Positions 1 through 8,690 are shown, counted from the stretch's first letter. The stretch: 56,501 bases of DNA from Propionibacteriaceae bacterium (GCA_027492545.1 JAPUEL010000058.1:1-56501); one strand, 5' to 3'. Numbers and translations are program-made. Notes: generated from the sequence alone by a model not told the origin.

Positions 1-477
1 GAGCTCAAGGAGCGCAAGCACCGCATCGAGGACGCCGTCCGCAACGCGAAGGCCGCCGTCGAGGAGGGCATCGTCCCCGGTGGTGGCGTCGCGCTGCTCC
101 AGGCGTCGAAGGCCGCCAAGGTCGAGGGCCTGGAGGGCGACGAGGCCGTCGGCGCGCAGATCGTCTTCACCGCGGCCTCGGCCCCGCTGAAGCAGATCGC
201 CGCCAACGCCGGCCTCGAGGGCGGCGTAGTCGCGGAGAAGGTCTCGCACCTTCCCGTCGGCCAGGGCCTCGACGCGGCCACCGGTGAGTACGTCGACATG
301 GTGGCCGCCGGGATCATCGATCCCGCCAAGGTCACCCGCTCGGCGCTGCAGAACGCGGCATCCATCGCGGCGCTGTTCCTCACCACCGAGGCCGTCATCG
401 CCGACAAGCCGGAGAAGGCCCCCGCGGGCGGCGCCGGCGGCGGCATGGACGAGATGGGTGGCATGGGCGGCTTCTGA
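1..477 (+). CDS. groEL: Chaperonin GroEL, C-terminal part (5' end outside window)
   Basis: The 158 codons present encode the C-terminal equatorial part of the 60-kDa chaperonin that folds proteins in an ATP-driven double ring with GroES. The reading frame is open from base 1, so the gene starts upstream. Recognisable features are the VPGGGVALL segment, which returns to the ATP-binding equatorial domain, and the typical C-terminal tail of Gly-Gly-Met repeats ending in MGGMGGF. A strong hairpin terminator follows 25 bases after the stop. The last ten codons plus the stop and terminator occur a second time at 786-873. The Met-rich tail is characteristic of housekeeping GroEL; actinobacteria often have a second GroEL ending in His residues, so this is the GGM-tailed paralogue. 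Confidence 0.97.
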   Translation, partial: ELKERKHRIEDAVRNAKAAVEEGIVPGGGVALLQASKAAKVEGLEGDEAVGAQIVFTAASAPLKQIAANAGLEGGVVAEKVSHLPVGQGLDAATGEYVDMVAAGIIDPAKVTRSALQNAASIAALFLTTEAVIADKPEKAPAGGAGGGMDEMGGMGGF

Positions 478-502
478 GCCACCCGTTCGCCTGACGCTCA
501 GG

Positions 503-531
503 AAGGGCGGTCCCCGTTGGGGGCCGCCCTT
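503..531 (+). terminator. Rho-independent terminator of groEL
   Basis: A 13-bp stem (503-515 with 519-531, one G-U pair) has a three-base GTT loop. It lies 25 bp after the groEL stop and is followed by a weak TCGTCGTCT tract, as is usual in high-GC actinobacteria. Confidence 0.85.
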
Positions 532-577
532 CGTCGTCTCTTCAGGCCCGCTTCGCTCCAGCGGGGTCGGGCCCCCC

Positions 578-759
578 GTTGAGCACGACTTCGGACTCGC
601 TGGGGCCGGCCCCCGTTGAGCACGACTTCGGACTCGCTGGGGTTGGATCGTTCAAACAGCGCGAATCGCGCGTTGAGACCGAGATCCGGCTCAACTACGC
701 CCGATGAGAGGTGTGTCCGGCTCAACTACGCCCGACGAAAGGTGTGTCCGGCTCAACCC
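578..759 (+). repeat. Structured dispersed repeat element, copy A
   Basis: The core, 615-759 (145 bp), aligns without any gap to 29845-29989. It starts with GTTGAGCACGACTTCGGA. Bases 615-695 can fold into one long hairpin. The element ends with two full copies (686-716, 717-747) and a partial third copy of a 31-bp unit that begins CCGGCTCAA and ends GTGT. In this copy the 5' arm is also repeated once more upstream (578-605 and 615-642, period 37). The GTTGAGC arm is complementary to the GCTCAA(C) motif at the head of each 31-bp unit. Pairs in the stems change in a compensatory way between copies A and B. It is not a known insertion sequence and has no coding capacity; it could be a REP-like or MITE-like element or a structured RNA. 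Confidence 0.8.
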
Positions 760-785
760 AAGCACGGGGGAGGTCCGAGCGTCGA

Positions 786-873
786 GGACGAGATGGGCGG
801 CATGGGCGGCTTCTGAGCCACCTGTTTGCCTGACGCTCAGGAAGGGCGGTCCCCGTTGGGGGCCGTCCTTCCC
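786..873 (+). repeat. Duplicated 3' end of groEL with terminator
   Basis: This is a direct repeat of about 88 bp, identical to 447-534 except for a handful of substitutions and offset by 339 bp. It contains the last ten groEL codons (DEMGGMGGF plus stop), the spacer and the terminator hairpin. It has no upstream reading frame joined to it, so it is a gene-tail remnant. The structured repeat element lies between the two copies. Confidence 0.85.
842..870 (+). terminator. Second copy of the groEL terminator hairpin
   Basis: This is the same stem-loop as at 503-531, with one C-to-T change that turns a G-C pair into G-U. It sits just before the promoter region of the holin/Wadjet operon and would insulate that operon from groEL read-through. 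The rest of 478-965 contains only the repeat element and a possible -10 box TAAGCT at 911-916; no gene is seen. Confidence 0.75.
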
Positions 874-965
874 GTCTTCACACGAGCGCCTTCCACGAGG
901 CGTCGGCCGCTAAGCTCGTGCCAGCGTCGACGGCGAGTCCGCCGCGACCTCTCGGAAGGGCCACC

Positions 966-1376
966 ATGCTTCGATTTCTGGCGTCCACGGCGCTCCACCT
1001 CCTGGGCAATGCGGTGGGGCTCCTGGTGGCCTCGCTGGTCCTCGATGGGTTCCATCTCGAGCCGCTGGGGTTCGTGTTCAGCCTCCTGTTCTTCACCGCC
1101 GTCGAGGTGCTGCTCGGCCCGTTCGTGCTCAAGATGGCCATCACCCATCTACCCGCTCTCCGCGGCGGGATCGCGCTCGTGACCACCTTCGTCGGCCTGT
1201 TCCTCACCACGCTCTTCACCGGCGGACTCCGGATCGAGGGGTTCACCACCTGGCTGCTCGCGCCGCTGATCGTGTGGGTGTCGGTGCTTCTCGCGGCCAT
1301 CCTCCTGCCCATGGTGCTGTTCAAGAAGGTGCTCGCGGAGCGGTCGGAGCAGAAGGCGGCCCCACCCGTCGTGTGA
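966..1376 (+). CDS. Small holin-like (4-TM, YvlD/phage holin 4 family type) membrane protein
   Basis: This 136-residue protein consists almost entirely of four hydrophobic segments (about residues 8-28, 33-58, 65-90, 95-122) joined by short loops, with a charged C-terminal tail (KKVLAERSEQK). The pattern and length fit the superfamily IV 4-TMS phage-holin-like proteins, which are common chromosomal proteins of unknown function; membership is judged by eye. The ATG at 966 is preferred over an upstream in-frame start at 918 because GGAAGGG lies 6 bases before it and the upstream extension is not hydrophobic. Only 14 bp separate its stop from jetA and no terminator or promoter is visible between them. 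It is therefore probably cotranscribed with the Wadjet genes, which raises the possibility of a functional link. Confidence 0.7.
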   Translation: MLRFLASTALHLLGNAVGLLVASLVLDGFHLEPLGFVFSLLFFTAVEVLLGPFVLKMAITHLPALRGGIALVTTFVGLFLTTLFTGGLRIEGFTTWLLAPLIVWVSVLLAAILLPMVLFKKVLAERSEQKAAPPVV

Positions 1377-1390
1377 TCGGGAGCAGAACG

Positions 1391-2881
1391 ATGGTGTCAG
1401 TGGCGGCCGGCGCGACCGGGGCCAGGAGGGCCAGTGAGACCGCCGGGGTCAAGTTGCTGCGCGCCGAGCTGATGCCGGTCGTCGTCGCCGTCCTGAGCTC
1501 CAGGTTCGGCGACCATCGATCGTTGACCTACAGCGAGTTCGTCACTCAGGTGACCGAGGATCTCGACGAGCTGCGCGATGCCGGCTTCACCCTCCCGCGC
1601 ACCGCTCAGGAGTACGTCGGGGACTGGATCCGCGACGGTTACCTCATCCGGCGCCCCACCGCTGCACGGGAGGAGACGGTCGAGCTGTCGCGCTCCGCCG
1701 CCGACGCGCTGCGGTTCGTGGCCGCGGTCGAGCAGCCACGATCGGCCGTCACGTCGTCGCGGCTGAGCACCGTCACCGGTCTGCTGGAGACCCTGGCAGC
1801 CGAGTCCGATACCGACCCGGCCACCCGACTCGCGGCGCTGCAGGCCAGACGCGCCGAGATCGACGAGGAGGTCAGGCGCATCGAGGCCGGCGAGGTTCAC
1901 GTCCTCGACGATTCGATCGCCAGGGAGCGCCTGCACGAGATCCTGCGGCTGGCCGGCGAGGTGCCTGGCGACTTCGCCAAGGTGGCGGACGACCTCGAGT
2001 CGCTCAACACCTCGTTGAGGGAGCAGATCATCAACAACGAGGGTGCGCGCGGCGGAGTGCTCGACGACGTCTTCGCCGGCGTGGATCTCATCGAGAGCTC
2101 GGAGGCCGGCCGCACGTTCGGGGCGTTTCACCAGCTGCTGCTCGATCCCGTGCTGGCCGACACCTTCCACCGGGCCGTCGACGCCGTGCTCGACAGAGCC
2201 TTCACGCTCGAACTGCCCGCAGCCGACGCCGCCTTCCTGCGCCGGTTCCTGGTGGTGCTGCAGCGCGAGAGCGCGCAGGTGCGGCAGAGCCTGACCGACT
2301 TCTCCCGAAGCCTGCGCCGCTTCGTCGAGACCCAGGAGTACCGGGAGCACAAGCGGCTGGCCGAGGCGCTCTCCCGCGCCGAACAGGCGGTGCTGCGCGC
2401 CCTCGAGCGCGTCCACCCGACCACTGAGATCGGCCGCGACCTCGACCTGACCTCGATGACCATCTCGTCGATCGGCAGCTGGGCGCTGGACAACCCGGCC
2501 GAGATGCGCGCCACGATGGACGTGGCCCGCGGCGAGGTGACGGAGCTGGACCTGGAACAGCTGAAGGCCCTGGTCCGGCTCACCGAGATCGACTTCACCG
2601 AGCTGCAGCACAACGTCGCCGACACCCTCACCGTCGTCCCGGCCGCCACCGTGGGCGACGTGCTGGCCCGCCACAGCGCCTCCCAGGGGCTGGCGACCAT
2701 CGTCGGACTGCTGCTGATCGCGGAGCAGCACGCCACCCGCGCGCCCGGCGAGGAGCCGTGGTCCTGGACCTCACAGGCGGGCGTTCAGCGGACTGTCAGC
2801 GCCCCGCGCTACGTTTTCACCGAAGTCCCATCCGAGTGGAGTGCCCATGACGCTGCAGCCGGCCCCGCGGCGCGCCGATGA
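1391..2881 (+). CDS. jetA: Wadjet anti-plasmid system protein JetA (DUF3375, MukF-like kleisin)
   Basis: This 496-residue protein matches the DUF3375 family in length and character: an N-terminal winged-helix region (LLRAELMPVVVAVLSSRF...), a long helical middle with many heptad-like charged and Leu residues (about 150-400), and a C-terminal helical region. JetA is the kleisin-like subunit that bridges the two heads of the SMC-type JetC motor. The complex extrudes loops on small circular DNA and JetD then cleaves it. Start: ATG 1391 has GGGAG seven bases upstream; the open frame extends further upstream but overlaps the holin gene. The 3' end overlaps jetB. The assignment rests on sequence character and on the diagnostic A-B-C-D gene order. 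Confidence 0.9.
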   Translation: MVSVAAGATGARRASETAGVKLLRAELMPVVVAVLSSRFGDHRSLTYSEFVTQVTEDLDELRDAGFTLPRTAQEYVGDWIRDGYLIRRPTAAREETVELSRSAADALRFVAAVEQPRSAVTSSRLSTVTGLLETLAAESDTDPATRLAALQARRAEIDEEVRRIEAGEVHVLDDSIARERLHEILRLAGEVPGDFAKVADDLESLNTSLREQIINNEGARGGVLDDVFAGVDLIESSEAGRTFGAFHQLLLDPVLADTFHRAVDAVLDRAFTLELPAADAAFLRRFLVVLQRESAQVRQSLTDFSRSLRRFVETQEYREHKRLAEALSRAEQAVLRALERVHPTTEIGRDLDLTSMTISSIGSWALDNPAEMRATMDVARGEVTELDLEQLKALVRLTEIDFTELQHNVADTLTVVPAATVGDVLARHSASQGLATIVGLLLIAEQHATRAPGEEPWSWTSQAGVQRTVSAPRYVFTEVPSEWSAHDAAAGPAARR

Positions 2882-3479
2882 CGTCGTCGACGAGTTCGAC
2901 GACACCGTCGTCGAGCCTCCGGTGGACCACGGCGAGCTGGACCCGGCCACCCGCCGCGTCCTGCTCAGCCTGATCCGCGGCCCGTACCTGCGCGCCGACG
3001 AGCAGACGAAGGTCTGGTCGGCGCTGGTCCGCAACGAGGAGGTGGTCCGGACCCGGCTGGCGGATCTGTATCTGGACCTTGTGCTGGACATGGACGCGGG
3101 CGTCGCGTTCGTGCGCAACCTCGAGATCGACGACGCGCCCAAGGTGGTTCGCGCCCACCGCCTGACCGTGCTGGACACGGCGCTGGTGCTGTTCCTCCGC
3201 AGGCGGCTCCTCGCGGGGCAGACCTCCTCGGCGCGCACCTTCGTGGGCCGCGACGAGATCGAGGACCAGCTCCGCTCCTACCAGCGGCTCGCCACCTCTG
3301 ACAGGAAGGGCTTCGCGGACCGCATCACCGCGTCGATCAACAAGATGACGAAGAACTCCGTGCTGCTGTCGGCCGGCGCGGAGGACAGGTGGGAGATCTC
3401 TCCGGTCCTGGCCCTGGTCTTCGGCGCCGACGAGGTGGCGGCAGTGACTGCGGACCTGACGAGAATGGTGGAATCGTGA
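2847..3479 (+). CDS. jetB: Wadjet system protein JetB (DUF4194, MukE-like)
   Basis: This 210-residue protein has an acidic N-terminus and two winged-helix-like regions, with the segment LSLIRGPYLRADEQTKVW near residue 42. It fits the DUF4194/MukE-like subunit that binds the kleisin JetA in Wadjet complexes. ATG 2847 is chosen over GTG 2841 because GGAG (2838-2841) is spaced five bases from it. The gene begins 35 bp inside jetA, and its stop TGA overlaps the GTG start of jetC (GTGA), so the three genes are translationally coupled. Identification depends partly on its place between jetA and jetC. Confidence 0.88.
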   Translation: MTLQPAPRRADDVVDEFDDTVVEPPVDHGELDPATRRVLLSLIRGPYLRADEQTKVWSALVRNEEVVRTRLADLYLDLVLDMDAGVAFVRNLEIDDAPKVVRAHRLTVLDTALVLFLRRRLLAGQTSSARTFVGRDEIEDQLRSYQRLATSDRKGFADRITASINKMTKNSVLLSAGAEDRWEISPVLALVFGADEVAAVTADLTRMVES

Positions 3480-6400
3480 CGCAGCACCGCCTCGCACGCG
3501 TCCAGGTGGTCAACTGGGGCACCTTCGACGGTGAGTGGAGCTTCTCCGTGCCGTGGAAGGGCATGCTGCTCACCGGGCCGTCGGGGGCGGGGAAGTCGTC
3601 GCTGCTCGATGCCATGGCGGCCCTGCTGGTGCCTCCGGGGAGGATGCGCTTCAACGCCGCCGCCCAGGGCACCGACACCGGTGACCGGGAACGGAGCCTG
3701 GTCACCTACGTGCGGGGCGCGCACAAGCGGGAGACGGACGAGGAGACGGGCGAGGTCGGCACCGCGTTCCTGCGCAAGGGGCCCACCTGGAGCGCCGTCG
3801 CCCTCACCTACACCGACGGGGCAGGCTCGACCACCACCCTCGTGCGGCTCTTCCACATCCGCGCCTCGTCCACAGACGCCCGCGACCTCAAGACCATGTA
3901 CATCCTCGCTCCGGAGCCGGTGGACGTGCTGACGCTCAAGAGCTTCGTCGAGAGCGGCATCGAGAACAGGCGCGTGAGCGCCGCGTTCCCGCACTGGGAC
4001 GTGTACAGCTCGGACGCCTACACCGCCTTCTCGGCGAAGTTCAGGCGGGTGCTGGGGATGGGCAGCCAGCAGGCACAGATCCTGCTGCACAAGACGCAGT
4101 CGGCCAAGAACCTCACCAACCTGGACAGCCTGTTCCGCGACTTCATGCTCGACGTGCCGGAGACGTTCAAGCTGAGTGATGCCACCGTCGAGCAGTTCGA
4201 GGAGCTACGGCTGGCGCACGCGTCGGTGGTGGACGCCCGGCGGCAGGTGGAGGCGCTGGCACCGTTGCGCGAGCTGGACGTGACGCTGCGTGGCCTGGCT
4301 GGGGAACGGGCATCGCTGGACGCGGAGGAGGCACACCTGGACGCGTGGCTCCTCGGACGTCGGCTGGACGCCGCGAGGGCTTCGCTGGGGCATGAGGCGC
4401 AGCTGCTCGAGATGCTGAAGGCCGAGTTGTCGACGGCGGAGCAGGCCCACGAGGAAGCCTCCGATGAGTTGCGCCGGGCCGAGCGGGCGGTCGAACAGTC
4501 GGGCGGTGAGCGCGTCGGGGCGCTCGAGGAGATGCTCGGCCTCGTGAGGGCCGGCCGGGCGGAGCTGGAGCAGCGTGCCCACGCCCTCGCGGAGGCCGCG
4601 GGCGTCCTCGGCCTGCGCTTCCCGGCCGACGCGGTGGACGCGGTGCGGTTCGCCGCCGAGATCGACGACCGGGCACGGCACCTCGAGGAGGCCCACGCCC
4701 GGCAACGTGTCGCTCAGATGGAGGTGCTGCCCCGGAGATCGGAGCTCACCGGGGTCAGGGATGGGCTCGACGCTGAGCTGACGGCGCTGAGGCGGCACCG
4801 GTCCAACCTCGACGCCCGGCTGCTCGGCGTCCGGGAGCGGCTTGCGGAGCTGCTGCACGTCGACGAGTCACGGCTGCCGTTCGTCGGGGAGTTGTTGCAG
4901 GTCAGGGCCGAGGAATCGGGATGGGCGGGCGCGATCGAGCGCGTGCTGGGCTCGTTCGCCCGCACCCTCGTCGTACCGGAGGAGCACTACCTGGCGGCGG
5001 CCGAGTTCATCGACGGGGAGTTCCTGGGAGCGAGACTGGTCTACGAGCGGGTGCGGGCGGACGAAGGCGCCTCCGCCGAGGTGGAGGCTGGGCCGGGGTC
5101 GCTTGTGGCCCAGCTGGACATCGCGGAGGGACCGTACGCGGGGTGGCTCGGTGACAGGCTTCTGCAGCGCTACTCGTACGCGTGCGTGGAGTCGTCCGCG
5201 GACTTCGCGCGGCATGACCGTGCCGTGACCCGCAGGGGTCAGGTCAAGCACTCGGCGGCCCTGCACGAGAAGGACGACAGGCGTCGCGTCGAGGACCGCT
5301 CGCGGTGGGTGCTGGGGTTCTCGACGGAGGCGAAGGAGGCGGTGCTCGTCGAGCGCCTCGACGAGCTCGGCCGCGAGCTGGCCGATCTCGAGAGGCGGCT
5401 CATCGCCCTCGACGAGGCAGACCGGGACCTCCGCAGGCACGGCTCTGCGGTGGACCGGCTCGCGGGTTTCGCCTGGGAGGCGGTCGACGTGGGCCCGCTG
5501 GACGCGAAGGCGCACTCCATCGAGCGTGAACTGGAGCAGTTGCGTGACGCCAACAGCGACCTGCGCCAGCGGGAGGCGGAGCGGGACCGTGCCGCGGAGG
5601 CACGGCGGCGGGCCGAAAGCCACCGTCGCTCCCTGGCCGCGCAGCGCGACGCCAAGGGAGGAGCCGTCGAGGCTCTCCGAACCAGCATCGGGAGGTGGAC
5701 GGCGGAGCTCGCGGAGGCGCCGCCGGTGGCCGACGACGTGGCCTCGGCCCTGCTGAGTCGGCTCGAGCACCTGGCCGTGCCAGAGGAGAAGGCGGACGGC
5801 GCGTTGCGGGGCCAGTTCCGTGAGGTGGCGGAGGCCATCCAACGACGCACGGCGCGCGCGGAGCGTGCGGCGGCCGCCGCGATGGCGGAGTACCGGCGGG
5901 AATGGCCCGGCCAGGCAGCGGACTGGGGGGACGCCGTCGAGTACCTGCCCGAGTACCTGCAGCGCCTGGTGGACCTGGAGACGGATCGGCTCCCCGAGTT
6001 CGAGGGGCGATTCTTCTCCCTGCTGCAGAGCCAGGCCCGCAACAACGTCAGCCAGCTGTCCATGATGATCCGCGGCGCCCGCAGGGAGATCCGCAGCCGC
6101 GTCGACGAGGTGAACAAGTCGCTGCGGCTCACCCCGTTCTCACCCTCCGGATTCCTTCAGATCGAGGTGAGGGACCGGTCCCTGCCGGACGTCGACAGGT
6201 TCCTCGCCACGCTCAACGCCATCACGTCGGGCTCGGTGATGGACGCGATGGCTGCCGGCACCGCGGAGGAGCGGCAGGCGGCAGAGGGGAGGTTCGTGCT
6301 CATGCAGGAGCTGCTCGCGAGGCTGGGGTCGGCTGACGCGGCGGACAAGGCCTGGCGCGAGCGGTGCCTCGACACCCGCCAGCACGTGCAGTTCCAGGCC

Positions 6401-6814
6401 CGGGTGATCGACACCGACGGGGTGCAGCTCGACGTCTTCACGGGCTCCGGCGGCAGGTCCGGGGGCGAGCGGCAGAAGCTGGTCACGTTCTGCCTGGCCG
6501 CGGCGCTGCGCTTCCAGCTCGCCCCACCCGGTAGGACCGAGCCCACCTACGCGCTGGTGGTCATCGACGAGGCCTTCGACAAGGCCGACCACACCTTCAC
6601 GCAGGCCGGGCTGGAGGTCTTCCGATCCTTCGGCTTCCAGCTCCTGCTGGCCACGCCCATGAAGATGCTGCAGACCATCGACGACTACGTCGGTGGCGTC
6701 GTCATGGTCACCAACGAGGCCGGTCGGGGGTCGACGCTGCAGGAACTGCACTACGACACCGTCGGCGCCCCAGGGTCCCCCGTGCCGGGGGGCGCGCAGG
6801 AGGTTCTCCTGTGA
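3476..6814 (+). CDS. jetC: Wadjet system SMC-like ATPase JetC (MukB-like)
   Basis: This 1112-residue SMC-type ATPase is the DNA-loop-extruding motor of Wadjet. Near the N-terminus is the Walker A motif GPSGAGKS (residues 34-41). Long coiled-coil arms rich in Ala, Glu, Arg and Leu cover about 220-480 and 620-840, interrupted by a compact hinge-like region. The ABC signature SGGRSGGERQK is near residue 990 and Walker B (VVIDEAFDKAD) near 1030. All ATPase motifs are intact. GTG 3476 is chosen because it overlaps the jetB stop and places WGTFDGEW, the usual beginning of the head domain, near residue 14; upstream codons of the open frame lie inside jetB. The 3' end overlaps jetD by GTGA. Confidence 0.93.
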   Translation: MTQHRLARVQVVNWGTFDGEWSFSVPWKGMLLTGPSGAGKSSLLDAMAALLVPPGRMRFNAAAQGTDTGDRERSLVTYVRGAHKRETDEETGEVGTAFLRKGPTWSAVALTYTDGAGSTTTLVRLFHIRASSTDARDLKTMYILAPEPVDVLTLKSFVESGIENRRVSAAFPHWDVYSSDAYTAFSAKFRRVLGMGSQQAQILLHKTQSAKNLTNLDSLFRDFMLDVPETFKLSDATVEQFEELRLAHASVVDARRQVEALAPLRELDVTLRGLAGERASLDAEEAHLDAWLLGRRLDAARASLGHEAQLLEMLKAELSTAEQAHEEASDELRRAERAVEQSGGERVGALEEMLGLVRAGRAELEQRAHALAEAAGVLGLRFPADAVDAVRFAAEIDDRARHLEEAHARQRVAQMEVLPRRSELTGVRDGLDAELTALRRHRSNLDARLLGVRERLAELLHVDESRLPFVGELLQVRAEESGWAGAIERVLGSFARTLVVPEEHYLAAAEFIDGEFLGARLVYERVRADEGASAEVEAGPGSLVAQLDIAEGPYAGWLGDRLLQRYSYACVESSADFARHDRAVTRRGQVKHSAALHEKDDRRRVEDRSRWVLGFSTEAKEAVLVERLDELGRELADLERRLIALDEADRDLRRHGSAVDRLAGFAWEAVDVGPLDAKAHSIERELEQLRDANSDLRQREAERDRAAEARRRAESHRRSLAAQRDAKGGAVEALRTSIGRWTAELAEAPPVADDVASALLSRLEHLAVPEEKADGALRGQFREVAEAIQRRTARAERAAAAAMAEYRREWPGQAADWGDAVEYLPEYLQRLVDLETDRLPEFEGRFFSLLQSQARNNVSQLSMMIRGARREIRSRVDEVNKSLRLTPFSPSGFLQIEVRDRSLPDVDRFLATLNAITSGSVMDAMAAGTAEERQAAEGRFVLMQELLARLGSADAADKAWRERCLDTRQHVQFQARVIDTDGVQLDVFTGSGGRSGGERQKLVTFCLAAALRFQLAPPGRTEPTYALVVIDEAFDKADHTFTQAGLEVFRSFGFQLLLATPMKMLQTIDDYVGGVVMVTNEAGRGSTLQELHYDTVGAPGSPVPGGAQEVLL

Positions 6815-7926
6815 GGACGATCGACGACCTCACGGGCTGGGCCGCGCGCCAGTGGCGCGCCAACTGGCCCGGGTGGCTCGCTGACCCGGGCCAGGCGGCG
6901 CCGTCGTGGCCGCTGCACACGCCGACGGCGCGGGAGATCGCGGCGGACCCCGACGGCGTGGCCCGCGAGGTGGGCCGCTGGGTCGCGGTGGGGGCGAGGG
7001 GCGGGCTGACGGTCGAATGGGTGGAGCGCCGCACCACCTCCTTCGGACGGCAGCGGCTGCCGGCGAGGGTCGTGGCGGACCCCGGCGCACTGGCGGCTCT
7101 CGCCGGCGAGCAGGAGACCTGGCGGCGTGCGTCGCAGGCGGCAGACCTGCTGCGGCGGTCGTGGCCCGACCGTGACCTGTCGGGGCCTCTGCGCCTCGCG
7201 GCCCGCCGCCTGGGTGGGCTGGACCTGGCGGACGCGGTGCGGCTGTCGGCGGTGCTCGGTTGGCTGGAAGCACACCCGGATTCGGGCCTCTGGGAACGCG
7301 AGCTGCCGGTTCCGGGTGTCGACAGCAAGTGGCTGGAGCGGCATCGGGTCGTGGTCGAGGCCCTGCACGAGGGCATCGTGGGTGGGGCTCCGGGGCTCCG
7401 ACGGCCCGGTGCGGTGTTCCGCGTCAGCCACCTCGATGCCTCGCTCGCCGACGGGCCGCGCGACTTCGCCGCGGAGCTCGCGGGCGTGGCGTCTCTCGAG
7501 GTCACGCCACGCCGCGTACTGCTGGTGGAGAACCTCACGTCCCTCCTGACTCTGCCGGACATCCCCGGCACCGTGGCGGTGCACGGGATGGGGTTCGCGG
7601 CCCCGTCCTTGGCTCAGGTGCCCTGGATCCGCGGGGCGGACGAGGCCTGGTACTGGGGGGACGTGGACACCTACGGGCTGCTCATCCTCGGCCAGGTGAG
7701 GGCTGCGCTCCCGGCTGTGCGCTCGGTCCTGATGGACCCCGCGACCCTTCAGGCGCACCGGAAGTGGGCCGGACACGAGCCCAGTCCATTCCGGGGCGAG
7801 ATCGGGTTCCTCACGGCCGACGAGCATCGCACGTTGTCCGCGCTCCGAGAGGGTGACCTGCGCCTCGAGCAGGAGCGGATCCCCCGTGGGGCGGCCCACC
7901 AGACACTCCGCGCACTCCTCGGCTGA
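6811..7926 (+). CDS. jetD: Wadjet nuclease JetD (DUF3322-DUF2220, Toprim/topo VI-like)
   Basis: This 371-residue protein is the Wadjet effector that cuts plasmid DNA after JetABC has extruded it. The N-terminal part fits DUF3322 and includes ELPVPGVDSKWLERH near residue 164. The C-terminal part fits DUF2220, a Toprim fold related to the topoisomerase VI A subunit. It carries the catalytic Glu in LLVEN (E240) and the metal-binding GDVD pair (D284, D286), so the nuclease looks active. The GTG start at 6811 overlaps the jetC stop. This is the last gene of the operon; cutC begins 53 bp later with its own -10-like sequence. Confidence 0.93.
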   Translation: MRTIDDLTGWAARQWRANWPGWLADPGQAAPSWPLHTPTAREIAADPDGVAREVGRWVAVGARGGLTVEWVERRTTSFGRQRLPARVVADPGALAALAGEQETWRRASQAADLLRRSWPDRDLSGPLRLAARRLGGLDLADAVRLSAVLGWLEAHPDSGLWERELPVPGVDSKWLERHRVVVEALHEGIVGGAPGLRRPGAVFRVSHLDASLADGPRDFAAELAGVASLEVTPRRVLLVENLTSLLTLPDIPGTVAVHGMGFAAPSLAQVPWIRGADEAWYWGDVDTYGLLILGQVRAALPAVRSVLMDPATLQAHRKWAGHEPSPFRGEIGFLTADEHRTLSALREGDLRLEQERIPRGAAHQTLRALLG

Positions 7927-7979
7927 GTGGCCGTGCGCGCCTCCGCACACCAGGGGCCGGGCGTTGGCAAGATGGGGGT

Positions 7980-8690
7980 ATGAGTCTGCTGGAGGTCATC
8001 GCACTGCACGCGGCGGACGCCGAGCGCGCCGAGGCGGGCGGGGCGGACCGGATCGAGCTGCTCGGCACCATGGACGACGACGGGCTCTCGCCGGAGCCGC
8101 GGCTGGTCGAGAAGGTGCGCCGGGCCACGTCGATCCAGATCCGGCCCATGGTGCGTCTCCGCGCGGGCTTCGGGACCGACGGCGGTGAGGCCACGCGGCT
8201 CAAGGGACTCATCGCCGGCTACCTGGACGCGGGCGCCGACGGCGTGGTCCTCGGCTTCCTCAACGGCCTCAACCGGATCGACACGGAGGTGGTCAACGAG
8301 CTCGTCGGGGACGGCGCTTTCCCGTGGACCTTCCACCGCGCCGTCGACCATTGCCTGGACCCCAACCGGGCCTGGGCGGACCTGCGCACCCTTCCCCGGC
8401 TGGACCAGGTGCTCACCGCCGGGTCGGCCCGGGGCGTCGAACAGGGCCTGGACGAGCTGGTCCGGCGCGCGCGGGCGGACGCCGAGGTCGCGCGCCTGAT
8501 CATGGCCGGCGGCGGCCTTGCCCCCGAGCATGTGCCGTGGCTGGTGCGCGCGGGGGTCCGGTCCTTCCACATCGGCTCCCCGGCCCGCCCAGGGCGCTCG
8601 TTCAAGGCATACGTCGACTCGGAGCTGGTGGCCAGCTGGCGGGACCTCATCGACGACGAGGTGGCCCACACCCGGCATCCGCATGGGTGA
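7980..8690 (+). CDS. cutC: CutC family copper homeostasis protein
   Basis: This 236-residue TIM-barrel protein of the CutC family (cytosolic) was historically linked to copper tolerance but its biochemical role is still unclear. It shows the family's opening strand with LLEVIALHAADAERAEAGGADRIELL-like composition, the conserved IRPMVRLR strand near residue 54, FHRAVDH near 117 and the GSARGVEQG motif near 148. ATG 7980 follows a possible -10 (CAAGAT, 7968-7973) by six bases and is preceded by a run of G, so either a very short leader or a leaderless start is possible. It overlaps the NUDIX gene by eight bases and the two are likely cotranscribed. Confidence 0.9.
   Translation: MSLLEVIALHAADAERAEAGGADRIELLGTMDDDGLSPEPRLVEKVRRATSIQIRPMVRLRAGFGTDGGEATRLKGLIAGYLDAGADGVVLGFLNGLNRIDTEVVNELVGDGAFPWTFHRAVDHCLDPNRAWADLRTLPRLDQVLTAGSARGVEQGLDELVRRARADAEVARLIMAGGGLAPEHVPWLVRAGVRSFHIGSPARPGRSFKAYVDSELVASWRDLIDDEVAHTRHPHG

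Noticed and set aside
686..759. 31-bp tandem units resembling CRISPR repeats
   Set aside because: The units are contiguous with no spacers between them, only two and a third copies exist, and no cas genes are present.
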